From: Molossus alvarezi
Lineage: Eukaryota > Chordata > Mammalia > Chiroptera > Molossidae
Direction of reading: 5' to 3'
DNA: 64,000 nt
Assembly: GCA_037176705.1 (NCBI GenBank)
Contig: CM073889.1
Location: 102,131,890-102,195,889, forward strand
Each line of letters starts with the position of its first letter. The first letter of the stretch is position 1. Shown here piece after piece: positions 11,006-22,328 of this stretch. The notes beneath the pieces are model-generated. The model ran no database searches. It was not told the origin of the DNA and was given only the letters and a program-made list of their open reading frames with translations. The position numbers and the translations under genes are program-made.

Positions 11006-13115
11006 TGGCTTCTAGTCAAGATGGTGGTATAAGTAAACGCGGTACTCACTTCCTCCTAAATCCACATCGGAATTACACCTCGACCACAGAACAACCACCA
11101 TGCAGAACGGCCTGAAATCTAGCTGAGCAGAGTCCTACAATTAAGGATACACAGAAGCCACGTGGAGACTGGCAGACACATGCACAAGCTGGTCTCACAC
11201 CCACGTGTGGTGGTTAAATGTCAGGAGGGATATCTCGGCTGCAGAGGTCCCCCCTTGAGGAGTAAGGGGTCCCAGCCCCAGACAAGGCCCCCTGCCCAGG
11301 GTTCCAGTGCCAAGAAGAGAAGTCCCCATAACCTTTGACTGAAAACCAGCAGGGATTGTGGCTGAGACCGAGGGCTGAGTTCCAGGTGATCTTCTTAAAG
11401 GGTTCACACAGGAACTAACTCAGACTCACTCCCTCTGAGCTCCAGCACTGAGGCAGCAGCTCGAAAGACACCAGGGACATACAGGGAGGGACTGAGCTGT
11501 CCGGTTTCAGGGTGAGGGCTGGAGGGGCAGCTTTCTCCAGACAGAAGTGCTGGCAGAGGCCATTGCTCCTTCGCTGAGCCCTCTACAGAGCTCCGCCAAC
11601 CTGGCGATCACTGTTCACCCCACCCTGGTGATTCCCTGAGACCCCACCCTATGCAACTTGTCTGCCTATTTCCAGTGACTTTTCTATACAAATGCCTTGT
11701 CTTGTTTCATGCTTTGGACTTTCCTAAAATCTCTCAAACAAGTAGCATCTGGCCTCAGCATGCCCTGTACCTCTTGTTAAATGGCCCCAGGCCTGGCACT
11801 AGTGGCAGCCTGCTTTGGTTTGGAGGTTGGCATCTCCTGGGCACCTCCAAACCCAGGAAAAGCTATCTGGAGGTTGCTCTGTAGCTCATACCAGTTGGCC
11901 CTGGGCAGGGCACAGGCAGAGGCTGACCTTGGCCTGCACCTCCTGGGAGACCCCAGAGCCAGAACATCTGGAAGACAGCTTCAGACCACATCAAAGCACC
12001 ACCCAGCCACCTCCATGAGCAACACATTTAGCAGGCACCAGAATCTCCTTGAAGCAAGTCCTGCTCCATGGGGCCAGCCTCTGCACAGCAGATCCCCCAC
12101 AGTGGTCATGGCCAGTCCTTGCAGCCAATTGGACTGGGGGTAAATCCCTCCCGTTGACATGTCAACAGCAATCAAGACTCAATTACAACAGGAGGGTGCA
12201 CACAACCCATGCAAGGAGCACCTGGAGCAGCCAGCAGACCAGGAAGGCTGTGCCACTGGATCCCTATAGTACACCTACTACCTAAGGCCACACTACCAAG
12301 GCTGGGAGATGAAGCAGCTACACCTAATACACAGAAACAAATATAGGGAGGCAGCCGAAATGAGGAGATAAAGAAATATACCTCAAATAAAGAACAGAAC
12401 AAAACTCCAGAAATAAAACTAAACAAAAGAGAGATAAGAAATCTACCAGATGTAGAGTTCAAAATACTAGTTATAAGAACGCTCAATGAACTTAGGGGAA
12501 AATTAGATAAACTCAATGAGAACTTCAACAAAGATATAGAAAACATAAAAATGGAGATAGAAAACAAAAAAGAAGCTGTCAGATATGGAGAATACAATAA
12601 CTAAAATGAAGAATACATTACAGAGAATCAACAGTAGAGTAGATGAAGCAGAGGATAAAATAGGTGATTTGGGAGATAAGGAAGCAGAAAACACCCAATC
12701 AGAATGCAAAAAGAAAATAGAATAAAAAGAATAAGGATAGTATAAGGAGGCTCTGGGACAACATCAAGCATGCTAACATTCACATCATGGGGATGCCAGA
12801 AGAAGAGAGAGAGAGCAAAGAATTGAAAACCTATTTGAAGAAATAATGACTGAAATCTTTCCTAACCTGGTGAAGAAAACAGACATACAAGTCCAGGAAG
12901 CACAGAGTCCCAAACAAAATGAACCCAAAGAGGCCCACACCAAGACACATCGTAATTAAAATGCCAAAGTTGAAAGACAAAGAGTAGTAAAAGAAAAGCA
13001 GTGATTAACTACAAGGGAGCTCCCATAAGACTGTCAGCTGCTTTCTCAACAGAAACTTTGCTGGGCAAAAGGGAGTGTCAAGAAATATTCAAAGTGATGA
13101 CAAGCAAGGACTTCC
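11006..13115 (+). mobile_element. L1 LINE, 5' UTR and ORF1 only
   Basis: Begins with AAAATGGCTTCTAGTCAAGA, the start of a bat L1 5' UTR; continues through a GC-rich UTR to A-rich coding sequence from about 12300 that corresponds to the ORF1 coiled coil, then to sequence matching ORF1 C-terminal parts (CATCATGGGGATGCCAGAAG at 12784 on, CAAGACACATCGTAATTAAA, CTCCCATAAGACTGTCAGC). ORF1 has stops and frameshifts. The element stops abruptly at about 13115, before ORF2, without an A-tail, which points to a later deletion. Confidence 0.85.
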
Positions 13116-13614
13116 TCCTAGTTTTTTTCTGATGAGTTGCTCTGGTCATCACAGGTGCATAGTTTGGTGTGACCGAGGCTGGAAGGCCACCTGGCCACCT
13201 TTAACCCAAAGGCTTAGCTCTTCTTGTAGTTTCATGTATCCCTGTGCACATTTTTCAATGAATTCTTCTTCCTGTAGGTATTATTTCCTGAGTGTGCCAA
13301 TGCCTTGTCCCCCATTCTCACCACCCCCAGACCCTGGAGCTTGGCTTCCTTGCCTCATTGAGGTTCTACCTGGTCTTCCTGACCAGACATGGATTTGGGG
13401 TCACTTAGAAGACTGGGGCTTTATGCTGACTCCTAGGTGTGTTTGCAGATTTAAATCCTTCTGACTCAAAATATTAGGTTTATGGTCAATAATCCTTTTA
13501 CTTACTGAAGCCAAAAGACATACTATAAAGCTTAAAATTACAAAACACTTTGATCTTATCTATAAAACGAGGGGAAAAAACTATTTAATTTCTAACAATC
13601 TTTTCAACCCTGCA
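13116..13614. other. Unassigned stretch
   Basis: No gene or repeat family recognised. A 129-codon frame at 13075-13464 begins inside the L1 and has no recognisable homology. Confidence 0.4.
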
Positions 13615-13710
13615 CTTATTGATGATAATAATACTAAGAGCACTATTTATTGAACACATGTATATACTAGACACTACATTTAGCACTTTATATTCACTGC
13701 AGGACAAGCT
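13615..13710 (+). mobile_element. MIR fragment
   Basis: AGAGCACTATTTATTGAACA to CATTTAGCACTTTATATTCA resembles the MIR 5' and core region. Short. Confidence 0.5.
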
Positions 13711-14384
13711 GCTTTAGCTGACATCTGCTTAACCAACTTTCCAGTTTCCAGGCCCTCTGTGAACTGTACCAACCAATGCTGTGACTGCGAGTATTCACCC
13801 CCAACTTCTGCTGCACTAGTCTTTGCACGCTAACCAAGAATCAGTGTATGCCGGCTGGACTTGTCATTGCAACTGTGAAGTTTAAATATTACACAAACTC
13901 ATGCAATATAAGAATACAAAGAAAGTCGTTTCTCTGAAAGCAAGGTCAAATGTTTTGGAAAGATCCAACAATGGGAAGCTGTTAAAAATTGCTATCAAAT
14001 GAGGTGTGGGCAGTATAAGTTTGGAAAACGTTTCAATAATCTGGAATGAATATTATAATTAGAATGAATGCTTCTGCAGAAAGTGACTTTACAAGCATCT
14101 TCCTAGATGTCTTTACATTCTCACTACATTGAAAGAAACCAAAACGAGAACTCACAAGCGAAGATTATGTGTGTGGCTTATTCAAGAAAGACAATTCAAA
14201 AAAAAAAACACCAACTGGTGAACACACATGCAAAGAAAAGGTTGTGGTCCTATGTAAAAGATTAGGAAATTCTATACTTTAGAGTAAAATAAACTATTTG
14301 AGCTAAGTATCATCTTTATAATTCTCTGCTTTAACCAGATTCTTTCATTAACTCTCGAAAATCCAGTCCCAATCTCTCAAATAA
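13711..14384. other. Unassigned AT-rich stretch
   Basis: Nothing recognised. Confidence 0.5.
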
Positions 14385-14835
14385 GAGGCCTTTGTATTTC
14401 ATGCAATCTTCACAATAATCTTGAGAATTAGGTTTAATTATGTCCATTTTAGAGAAGGGGAGTGGGGGCCCTGGCCAGTTTGGCTCAGCGGTTAGAGCGA
14501 CGGCCTGCGGTCCGGAGAGACCCGGGTTCGGTTCCGGCTAAGGGCACATACTTTGGTTGCAGTTTGTCCGCGGCCCTGTTTGGTCGTGCGGGTGGCAGCC
14601 ACTTGATGTGTCCCTTCACGTCGATGTTTGTCTCTCTCTCTCCTTCCTCTCTCTCCCTCCCACTCTATCTGTACAAAAAATGGAAAAATATCCTCGGGTG
14701 AGTATTAAAAAAAAAAAAAAAAGGAGAAGGGGAGTGGGGGCCTAGAGTAATGTAAACAACTCGCCTGAAGTCCAATAACCAGTAGAGGCAAAGCAGAGTC
14801 CCAGACTAAACTCTATCCTTTCCATCACTATACTC
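14385..14835 (+). mobile_element. MIR interrupted by a Ves SINE
   Basis: MIR core GTCCATTTTAGAGAAGGGGA on the left of the SINE and CAACTCGCCTGAAGTCCAAT plus GGCAAAGCAGAGTC on the right. The Ves copy sits at 14469-14723. Confidence 0.75.
14469..14723 (+). mobile_element. Young Ves SINE in a MIR
   Basis: Full-length with A box, B box GGTTCGGTTCC, CT tract and A-tail. Perfect 17-base duplication GAGAAGGGGAGTGGGGG at 14452-14468 and 14724-14740. Confidence 0.97.
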
Positions 14836-15099
14836 TAGGACATGCCCAGCTCTTAGACAATGTCCTCCGTGCTGACCGGCTACAGAGACCCTTCAGTGTG
14901 AAACATCAGTATCTTCCCTTCAGTCCCCTCCACCCGAAGCTCTTAGCCGACTTAATATAATGATCTACAATCTATGTTTTGGTCATAGGTGGACTGATAA
15001 GGTTGGATTGACATACTTTGTGAAAAGGAAAAGCCAGGGGAGCGGGGCGGGGAGGCTACATGGTCCACATAGCCCACTTCAGTTTTGCAAAGAGAACAT
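14836..15099. other. Non-repetitive flank of the CpG block
   Basis: No feature recognised; GC content climbs towards 15040. Confidence 0.4.
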
Positions 15100-15330
15100 C
15101 ACCTCGCTCAGATGTCAGTGACCGGAATGAGGTCGGGAAAGCAGCGGGGAGCCCCGCGGACCGTGGCTCTCCGCGCCGCCGCCTGGGCTGTCCCTTACCT
15201 GCGGCTGTCACGTGGCGAGGCGCAGGCGCCAGCCGCCGGAGCCCGGGTCCAGGGGCTGCTGTTCCTGGGGTGCCAGCCAGTTGGGATGACTCGGCTCAAT
15301 TTTCCCAGCCCTGAATTCCTAACACGGAAG
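15100..15330. promoter_or_regulatory. Small CpG island, candidate MRO promoter
   Basis: About 230 bases rich in C+G with many CpG dinucleotides, densest at 15130-15260, inside AT-rich surroundings. This is the only such island between the MRO coding exons and the 58.6 kb island. It holds the E-box at 15209-15214, GC-rich palindromic stretches and the minus-strand donor at 15191-15198. I infer a promoter for the minus-strand MRO transcript; transcription start mapping would decide. It contains no recognised repeat. Confidence 0.5.
15199..15310 (-). other. Candidate non-coding first exon of MRO
   Basis: Reading the minus strand, the CpG-rich block ends in GACAGCCGCAG followed by GTAAGGGAC, a near-perfect splice donor (exon end at 15199). 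It is upstream of the MRO start-codon exon, on the same strand, 11.4 kb away, and no other minus-strand gene is visible between. The far end (about 15310) is only a guess at the transcription start. A perfect E-box CACGTG lies at 15209-15214 inside the proposed exon. No protein evidence applies because the exon would be untranslated. Confidence 0.45.
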
Positions 15331-16124
15331 AAGGGAATGAAGAAGGTGAAGCAGAGTCTGTTCAGGACAAAGGGTCAGCACAGTGTTGGAAAGTGAAAGG
15401 AAAAAAATCAAAGTTTTGATGGTATTGAGGTGGGGGAGGGAATGGTCCTCTGATACCGACAAGGTTGTTCCGGTGACACGTGTGCCCTTTACTTCCCCGA
15501 ACTGTGCTGAGGTGTTTCTCCTCCTTCCCCTTGCTGAGCTTTTCCCCTTGTTCTGCCCTCGTTCCGGATCTTACCCACACTTTCTAAAGAAAGGACTGCA
15601 TTCCGAGGTTCTTCTGCGCCACGAGAACCGGCTCTGCCCTGTACCGGTCCCCCGTGCCGCCACTAGATGGCGGCATCTCTCAATGGACGGGCTCCGGTCA
15701 GCCTCAGCACAAAGCCGCAGCTGTGCCGCTTCCTCCCTTAATTCTGTTAGAGCCGCATTTAATCTAAGGATGGGACTCTGTGTTCCAGGCCAAGCAGCCT
15801 CATTGTGACTGACTGGTGCACAACCAACTATTGCTTTAACTGTTGATTTCCCTTCCTGCTCAACAAACACCACAGGTCCTGAAAGGACTGATTTAAACTC
15901 TCAACAATTTAAATGATTTATTGCTAAAACAAACCAAAAACCTGGTCGTAACAGGCAGAATTTGGGAGCCTCTTAGCCCCTCATCATTCCTCCTTCTCTG
16001 GATTCTCCAACCACGTGCATAAATACATTTATCAGTAATTACTTATTATCTGACCCTGTTTTGGATAAGTGAGCCTTATGTCCTAAAAGAAAAAAAGATT
16101 ACATATCCAAAGCTCTAGAAGCAC
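15331..16124. other. Non-repetitive DNA around the CTCF-like site
   Basis: Moderately GC-rich to 15800, then AT-rich. Apart from the motif at 15660 I recognise nothing. As upstream DNA of the presumed MRO promoter it may be regulatory. Confidence 0.4.
15660..15674 (+). promoter_or_regulatory. CTCF-like binding motif
   Basis: The 15 bases CCACTAGATGGCGGC fit every position of the common CTCF consensus CCASYAGRKGGCRSY. The site lies in non-repetitive DNA about 350 bases right of the candidate MRO promoter island. The inner GATGGCGGC also resembles a YY1 core, so the bound factor is uncertain from sequence alone. Confidence 0.5.
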
Positions 16125-16345
16125 ATTGTTATGCTAATAGATAATATTTATTAAATATTTCTGATCCAAACATTGGAGTATATATTACATAGACTATCTT
16201 GTTTGATTCTTACAACAAACCTGAGGTGAGTACTTTTATTATGATTCTCATTTTAAGAATGGGGAAAAACACACGGAGAGATGACTTTGCCCAAGGCCAT
16301 GCATTTAATTAGTGGCAGAGTTAGAATTTATCCACACGCAGTGGG
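16125..16345 (+). mobile_element. MIR
   Basis: Clear MIR order: TATTTATTAAATATTTCTGA, TTGATTCTTACAACAAACC, TGAGGTGAGTACTTTTATTA, TTGCCCAAGGCCATGCATTT and AGTGGCAGAGTTAGAATTTA. Confidence 0.88.
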
Positions 16346-16687
16346 CAAGTCTGGGACCTCCAAGTAGGGGATAAGCAGACAAGTACATCAGAAGGGAAGG
16401 TCGAAAGAAAAAAAGTGGACAGAAAGAAAACCGATGCTCCTAAGAAAACAAGAATGAAGCTAAAACAATACCCTCTTTGGACCGGGTCCACTCAGGCAGC
16501 CCTGTGAGTTCTGTGAATGCACTTTAAACGGCCACGGAGAAAGGAAGCTAGCAAATCTAAGGGGCTATGTTAAAAGAGGAAATTGAGATGAGTTGAAAAA
16601 GGAAAGCAGTAAATAGACTCGAAGAGACAGCGAGGTCAAGCTAAAGTTCTCCATTTTCCTTGTGCGCTTTTCAAATAGAGTAAAGTC

Positions 16688-16741
16688 TGGGCATATCAGA
16701 AAACTGTCGCAAAGCTTGGGCATATCAGAAAACTGTCGCAA
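16688..16741 (+). repeat. Two-copy 29-base tandem duplication
   Basis: TGGGCATATCAGAAAACTGT followed by CGCAA occurs at 16688-16712 and again, without change, at 16717-16741 (period 29). A simple recent local duplication in otherwise unassigned DNA (16346-17466). Confidence 0.95.
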
Positions 16742-16745
16742 GGGA

Positions 16746-17466
16746 ACCAGTAGTGAAGGGTGGAATAGGAAGACGCCAAGGGCTGGGTGGAGGGGCCTGG
16801 GAAGGAGTTAGCTCTGGAGAGGAGGAAGAGAGATGTCTTCCTTCTTGTCTGAAACTGGGAGACAAGCACAGAGATAGAGACACCTCAACAGAAAATGAGA
16901 AGGATGAGTAAGTTCAAGTTATCAAAGATAACCCGAATCTTTCCAGTAAAACCTGAGGTGGGTTATCAGCCAAGAGTGGGAATAACATATTTATGATGAA
17001 TGACCCCTATGTCTGAAGTTTGTTTGTATTCTGGTGTTGAGATATTTGACAGAAAAATAGTGTCTTTCTCATTTGCCAATTTAGGAAACTAAAGTATATA
17101 CACATTTTCCTGTTTGCCTTAAAGCCACACACACAAAAAAAACAGGGGCAGAACCAGAGTCAGGACTCGGAAGCCTTTCTGACCCTTTCTGTTAACACTT
17201 CCTATGAAACCCGTGTATACAGCTCATGGCCCCAGAGACTCCCGGACACAGCTCCCACTTGGGAAGCATCTGAACCGGGACAACATGGCCAAGGTAACAA
17301 AACTTCTCACATGGCCTGAGGGAATTCTTCTGGGAATTAGAGGGAAGTTTCTCGGATGATTTGATTGCAACATAGTGGTATACGGATGACATGATGTCCT
17401 TCACACATCATAATGATGTACTTTGTTGTTGAACAGCTCTTTTCGTTCTCAATATTTCCTCATTGT
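16746..17466. other. Unassigned stretch
   Basis: No gene recognised. A short piece at 17148-17186 resembles a MIR tail but is too short to call. Confidence 0.4.
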
Positions 17467-17482
17467 CAGAAGTGCAGTGGGG

Positions 17483-17730
17483 CCCTGGCCAGTTTGGCTC
17501 AGCGGTTACAGCGTCGGCCTGCGGTCCGGAGAGACCCGGGTTCGGTTCCCGCTAAGGGCACGTACTTCGGTTGCAGTTTGTCCCGGGCCCTGGTTGGTCG
17601 TGCGGGTGGCAGCCACTCGATGTGTCCCTTCACGTCGATGTTTCTCTCTCTCTCTCCCTTCCTCTCTCTCCCTCCCACTCTATCTGTACAAAAAACGGAA
17701 AAATATCCTTGGGTGAGGATAAAAAAAAAA
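17483..17730 (+). mobile_element. Ves SINE
   Basis: Full-length copy; A box changed at one base (GGTTACAGC). Flanks AGAAGTGCAGTGGGG (17468-17482) and AGAAGTGTACTGGGG (17730-17744) are a 15-base duplication with two changes. Confidence 0.95.
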
Positions 17731-17744
17731 GAAGTGTACTGGGG

Positions 17745-18845
17745 CTAATGCGACTGGGAAAGTCATAAGGGGTCATTATTTAGTCTGCATTCCTCATGAA
17801 AATGGCAGAAGTCAACCGATCAATAATTCTCTTTCAATTTAGTCTTGGGAAAGGAAGACAAATCACAGTCACCCATCAGAATGGTTTCTGTTCGGCGTCA
17901 GGACTTTCCGAAGACCCTCCTTCCGTGACTGTGCATTGTCTAATGGGGAAACTTGTCTGAAAGGGATGGTTTTTCGTTTTTCCCTCTCATCTTCTTTCTG
18001 GATATACCCCCTGGCCAGAATAAACCTTCTCTTGATTTTTACTTCCAAAAAGAAATAAAATCAGCCGCCTCCTCGACTACCAATTAGGAATACCAACTTC
18101 TCATCCATTCACTCTTCATTCTTCCAGTGTCTGTTGAGATCCAGCTTGCAGTAAGCAGAGTGCTTGTCAGGGGGCACAATGCCCAGACTGTGGCCTTGGA
18201 GCCCTGGCTAGGAGAGGAGCTGAGACATGGTCTCATGTGTCCACAGGAATCAATGGGTGCTATGGAGAGGAGGTGACGGAGTGTGGGGTCAGCAGGTGGT
18301 CCATCAGCAAACCCTTCATAAAGGAAAGAGCATCTGTACCTGGGCTTACCAGAAACAGAGCTTAGCAGGGAGAGAGAGAAGAAAGGTATTCCAGGGGGGA
18401 AGGCACAAGACAGGTGTGGGGCCCAGCTGGGTGACCCCAGGTGAGCCAGGTAACCTCAGGTTCCCCAAACTCTTCCCCAAGACACTGCACTGGTGGCAGA
18501 GCTCAGATCTGCCTGAATGAGCAGACATCCCTGTCGTCAAACTTTGGGTCCCATTTCCTTCCCACTCTACTACACCCCTGATTTACTTTCATATAAAAGC
18601 AGTTGTTTTTGGCCTCAAATCTTCGAATAAAGTAGATGCCACATGGAGAAGCACCCTGTTTATCCCCAGCTTCAAATACCCTCTGGCACAGGGGAGCGGA
18701 GGCCTCCTGTAGACTCACCTCCTGATGAGAAAGCAGATCTAAGGCTCTCCAGTTCTGCAAACTATGAACAAAAAACTTCTCTTAGCCATGTCCTTGACCA
18801 ATGCAACATCCGGCTGTCCTGCCTTCTATTTTCCTGACTTTATTA
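17745..18845. other. Unassigned stretch
   Basis: No gene or repeat recognised with confidence. Several 60-100 codon frames lack homology. Confidence 0.45.
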
Positions 18846-18861
18846 CTTGACAGTCACTCTT

Positions 18862-19114
18862 TTTTTTTTTTTTTTATCCTCACCCGAGGACATTTTTCCA
18901 ATTTTTGTACAGATAGAGTAGGAGGGAGAGAGAGGAGGAGAGAGAGAGAGAGAAACATCGACGTGAAAGGGACACATCAAGCGGCCGCCACCCACACGAC
19001 CAACCAGGGCCGGGGACAAACTGCAACCGAAGCACGTGCCCCCAGTGGGAACCAAACCCGGGTCTCTCCGGACCACAGGCCGACGCTCTAACCGCTGAGC
19101 CAAACCGGCCAGGG
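18862..19114 (-). mobile_element. Young Ves SINE
   Basis: Reverse copy with T-run, GA tract and CTGAGCCAAACCGGCCAGGG closing the head. Perfect 16-base duplication CTTGACAGTCACTCTT at 18846-18861 and 19115-19130. Confidence 0.97.
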
Positions 19115-19192
19115 CTTGACAGTCACTCTTAACACCGGAATGCAAAATGAGTTCCAGTTCTTTTCACAAGACGCCTGAAGTGATCTCTGGAA

Positions 19193-19711
19193 GTGGTTTG
19201 CTACTCACTCGACCCCGAAAAACCCACAAAATCATACAAATCAAGAGGTTCAAGTCTCCATGTTTACTTTATGAACGCCCATGAAACTGCCCAGACCATC
19301 AGAGGTATGCAAATCTGAGAAGCCACCGTGTCTCTGAAAGATGTCACTTTACAGAAGCAAGTCCTGCCACTTCATCATTAAATGGCGGGGTGCCCAAGCC
19401 AAACAGTGGGACAGGACACAGGGCCAATGGCCCCAAAGAGTGCTAAGTCTTTGCCTCACGTGTTTAAAAATGCAGAGTAATGATGAGCTTAAGAGTTTAC
19501 ACATTGGTCCTCAAGCCACTGAGCTCATCCAGGTGAGCAAAGCCCCCAAGATGCGCCTCCAGACTTACAGAGCTTGTGGTCGGAGTAACCCCTACACGAA
19601 CCCCTGCGGCCACAGCGAGGTAAGCTTACTGCAAAAGAACAGATTGTTGCCCAGAAGACAAAGATATCCCAGAAGAAACTGAAGAAACAAAAGCATATGG
19701 CCTGGGAATAA
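19193..19711 (+). pseudogene. RPL17: RPL17 processed pseudogene
   Basis: An intron-less copy of ribosomal protein L17 (uL22) of the large subunit. The initiator is GTG in place of ATG at 19193, followed by [17 protein letters not shown], an in-frame stop where the parent has IRKATKYL, then DVTLQKQ, a deletion and a stop near 19375, then AQAKQWDRTQGQWPQ, IQVSKAPKM, QTYRACGR and NPY, and finally frameshifted sequence reading QKKLKKQK with a closing MAWE and TAA at 19709-19711. About 519 bases remain of the 555 expected. An A-rich stretch follows near 19725-19755. Multiple disruptions make it non-functional. It lies just right of a young Ves SINE (18862-19114). Confidence 0.92.
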
Positions 19712-19755
19712 ATTCAGCATAAAATAAATGCAAATAAAAGTTATTTTAAAAAAGA

Positions 19756-21184
19756 AGTTCAAGCTTAAACGCCTTTCCTGAGACATCAGTTACTGCCACG
19801 CCATCACTGATAACCCTACTTCCAAAAAAAAAAAATCATAAACTTATGTAAACATTTTGAGTCCCACTACAGCAACCAATGAACTGTGTTGAACTACAGC
19901 GTTTAATAGAATGGGCTGGACCCAGAAAATGCTCTGTGCTGTCTTACCTGAGCTGGGCAGTGAGGAGTGCAGCCCGCGGGCTTCTGCCTGGGAACTCATT
20001 CTATGAAAGGCACACGTGACTCATCACAGGAACATCACCGTCCGTTAAACAAGATGGGGCGGGTTGTAAGCTGCATTTTGTCCTTGAAGATGAAACGTGG
20101 AACAGATGAGCGTTTCATCCCAAGAGGAAATACATAATAAGAACTTTTCAGGCTATCTGCCCCTGATAATTACCAGAGGAACGTTACATTGCCAACTCTG
20201 AGGATTCTCACGTTGGTTTCCTCTTTCTGCTGGGGCCCAGGGAGAAAGCTTTTCACCTCTCAATTCTTGCTTCTAATATCTAACAAATACTAAGTTCATG
20301 TATCTGTTAGACAATTAATATATTTAATTGTAGAACAGGGGTATCATCAATCTTGCTTTCTTCTATCAATGCAGTTCTAGGTGAGTGTGAAGTCAGTGCA
20401 CCCAGAGTTGCTGTCGTTTAGAAACTCCGGAACCTGTTAGAAAGCTACTGATTGTGTGGCTCCTTCCTTTCTGGGTCTAAGTGGGTGTAGAAGAAAAAGA
20501 TTAGCTGGCTTTCTCTCTTTGATTTTGGTCCCTAGAGAAAGGAGAATTCTAGCTTTCTATTTGTTCCTGAAATTTAAAGCTCTGTAAGAATAAAAGTAAA
20601 ACTAAAGTCGTTATTACATATTTTGTGCTAATAATTCACTTTCCCAAATGAACATTTATTTAGGCTACACATACATTATTTTTTTAAAAAGACAAAGAAA
20701 AAAGAAAAATTTTTTTGGGATGAGCAGAAATGACATTTAATATAATTAAGTAACATAGCAACCCCAAATCTAGAAATAGAATGACATTGATATCTTTTTT
20801 AAAAAAAATATTATTTGTATTTCTTTCTTTTTTTTAAGTCCCTTCAGGAAAGGATGTAGGAGGAGAGTATTCTCAATGTCATAAATTTTACAGAATGTTT
20901 TTCTCCTTTGGAGTTTTACATTTTGAATCATGCCTTTGTTCTAGGGTCAAGGGTATCAGACCTTGACTTTGATTACAAGTTATACATATTTTGATTATGT
21001 TACATGCATCCCATTCTGCTACACATTGCAAAATAGATTCTAAATACTGAACTCATTCTTCTCACCACACATTAATGTAGCAAGTGCTCTTTTAACCTTG
21101 CTGAATTTGGTGACTAAATGCTAAGAGCCCCAGTATTTATTTGCTTACCACATTTGCCTTGATTGCCCTGACTGTGTGTTTAAA
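19756..21184. other. Unassigned AT-rich stretch
   Basis: No gene, no clear repeat. Several homopolymer runs (20670-20835). Confidence 0.5.
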
Positions 21185-21335
21185 CAAATATTTATTCACT
21201 CAATAAACATTTATTGAGTCTTCTCAGCGTCAGGCTCTTTGACCAATGCTCGGGTGTAGGGAATATAAAGATAAATACACAGATAAAAACTATATGCTCC
21301 CTGCCCTCAGAGAGGTCACAGGCTGGCAGGCTGTG
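21185..21335 (-). mobile_element. L2 LINE 3' end
   Basis: AATAAACATTTATTGAGTCT, GGAATATAAAGATAAATACA and CTCCCTGCCCTCAGAGAGG follow the reversed L2 end. Confidence 0.7.
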
Positions 21336-21554
21336 GGCTCTTCCGTCACATGCCCACTATCTTTCCTCTGTACAGGCAGGGCCAGGGCTAAAATAAGACA
21401 AGAGAGACACCTAGGACACAATTCTAGGAGCTACTGTCAGGGGTGTGTGATACCGGGGAGAGAGGGTCTCAGGAAATGCTGAGCTCTCGGCTCCTAGCCT
21501 AGCCCTCCTGCTGGCCCTGAGCACAGTACTTTTCATTGGCAGGCAAAGCGAGAT

Positions 21555-21680
21555 CGTTTAGTGTCATTTTACATGTGACAAAACAGAGACTCGGAGAAAC
21601 TTAACCAGGACTACATGGGTATCCAATGGCAGAAACAGGGCCTAAACCTGACACTGGCTCCCATGTTCTTTAGTGATGCT
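21555..21680 (+). mobile_element. MIR fragment
   Basis: CATTTTACATGTGACAAAAC, AGACTCGGAGAAACTTAACC and AATGGCAGAAACAGGGC fit the MIR core and 3' half. Confidence 0.75.
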
Positions 21681-21684
21681 ATAT

Positions 21685-22045
21685 GTATTAGTCAGGGTTC
21701 CCAGAGAAGCAGAACTAATGGGGGGGGGGGGCTGCTGAATCCAAAATCTGATGGGGTTGGCTGGCAGACTGGAGGCTTAGGGGAGAGTTGAAGCCCAAAG
21801 TCAGTCTTCCAGCAGGATTCCTTGCTCAGGGAAATCAGTCCTTGTTCTATCAAGACCTTCAATTGTCCACCCACACTTTGGAGGACAATCAGCCTTACTC
21901 CAAGTACACAAATTCAAAGTTTAATCTCATGCAAAAAAACACCTTCCCAGAAACATCCAGGATAATGTTTGACCATATACCTGGGCACTGTGGCCCAGCC
22001 AAGTTGACACATGAAATTAGCCATCACAATATAAAATGCATTAGC
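21685..22045 (-). mobile_element. MLT2-type ERVL LTR
   Basis: TATTAGTCAGGGTTCCCAGA opens, then a G-run (21720-21731), TGTTCTATCAAGACC, and near the end GGGCACTGTGGCCCAGCCAA and GTTGACACATGAAATTAGCC. This is the reverse of an MLT2 solo LTR. An old endogenous retrovirus relic without genes. Confidence 0.75.
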
Positions 22046-22081
22046 ATCTCCATCATGTGTATTTGAAGACATTCATTCTGT

Positions 22082-22328
22082 TTTTAAAATGTATCTTTAT
22101 TATTGAAAGTATTACAGATGACCCTCCTTTTTATCCCCATTGACAGCCTCCTCCCCACTCCCCACCCTCTGCCTTCAGCACACTGGTGTCTGTGTCCATT
22201 GGTTATGCCTATAAGTTCTTTGGTTTACCGCTTCCCACCTCCCCACACCCCTTCCCTCTGAGATTTGTAGTCTGTTCCCTATTTCCATGTCTCTGGATCT
22301 AATTTGTTCGAGGACAGTCATTCTTAAT
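22082..22328 (-). mobile_element. Bat L1 3' untranslated end
   Basis: Reversed, it reads GACATGGAAATAGGGAACAG, then a G-rich tract, ACCAATGGACACAGACACC, GTCAATGGGGATAAAAAGG and ACTTTCAATAATAAAGATAC, closely like the L1 ends at 29440-29660 and 33200-33430. Confidence 0.85.

Noticed and set aside
12172..12597. A 141-codon minus-strand frame
   Set aside because: Antisense of the L1 5' UTR/ORF1 region.
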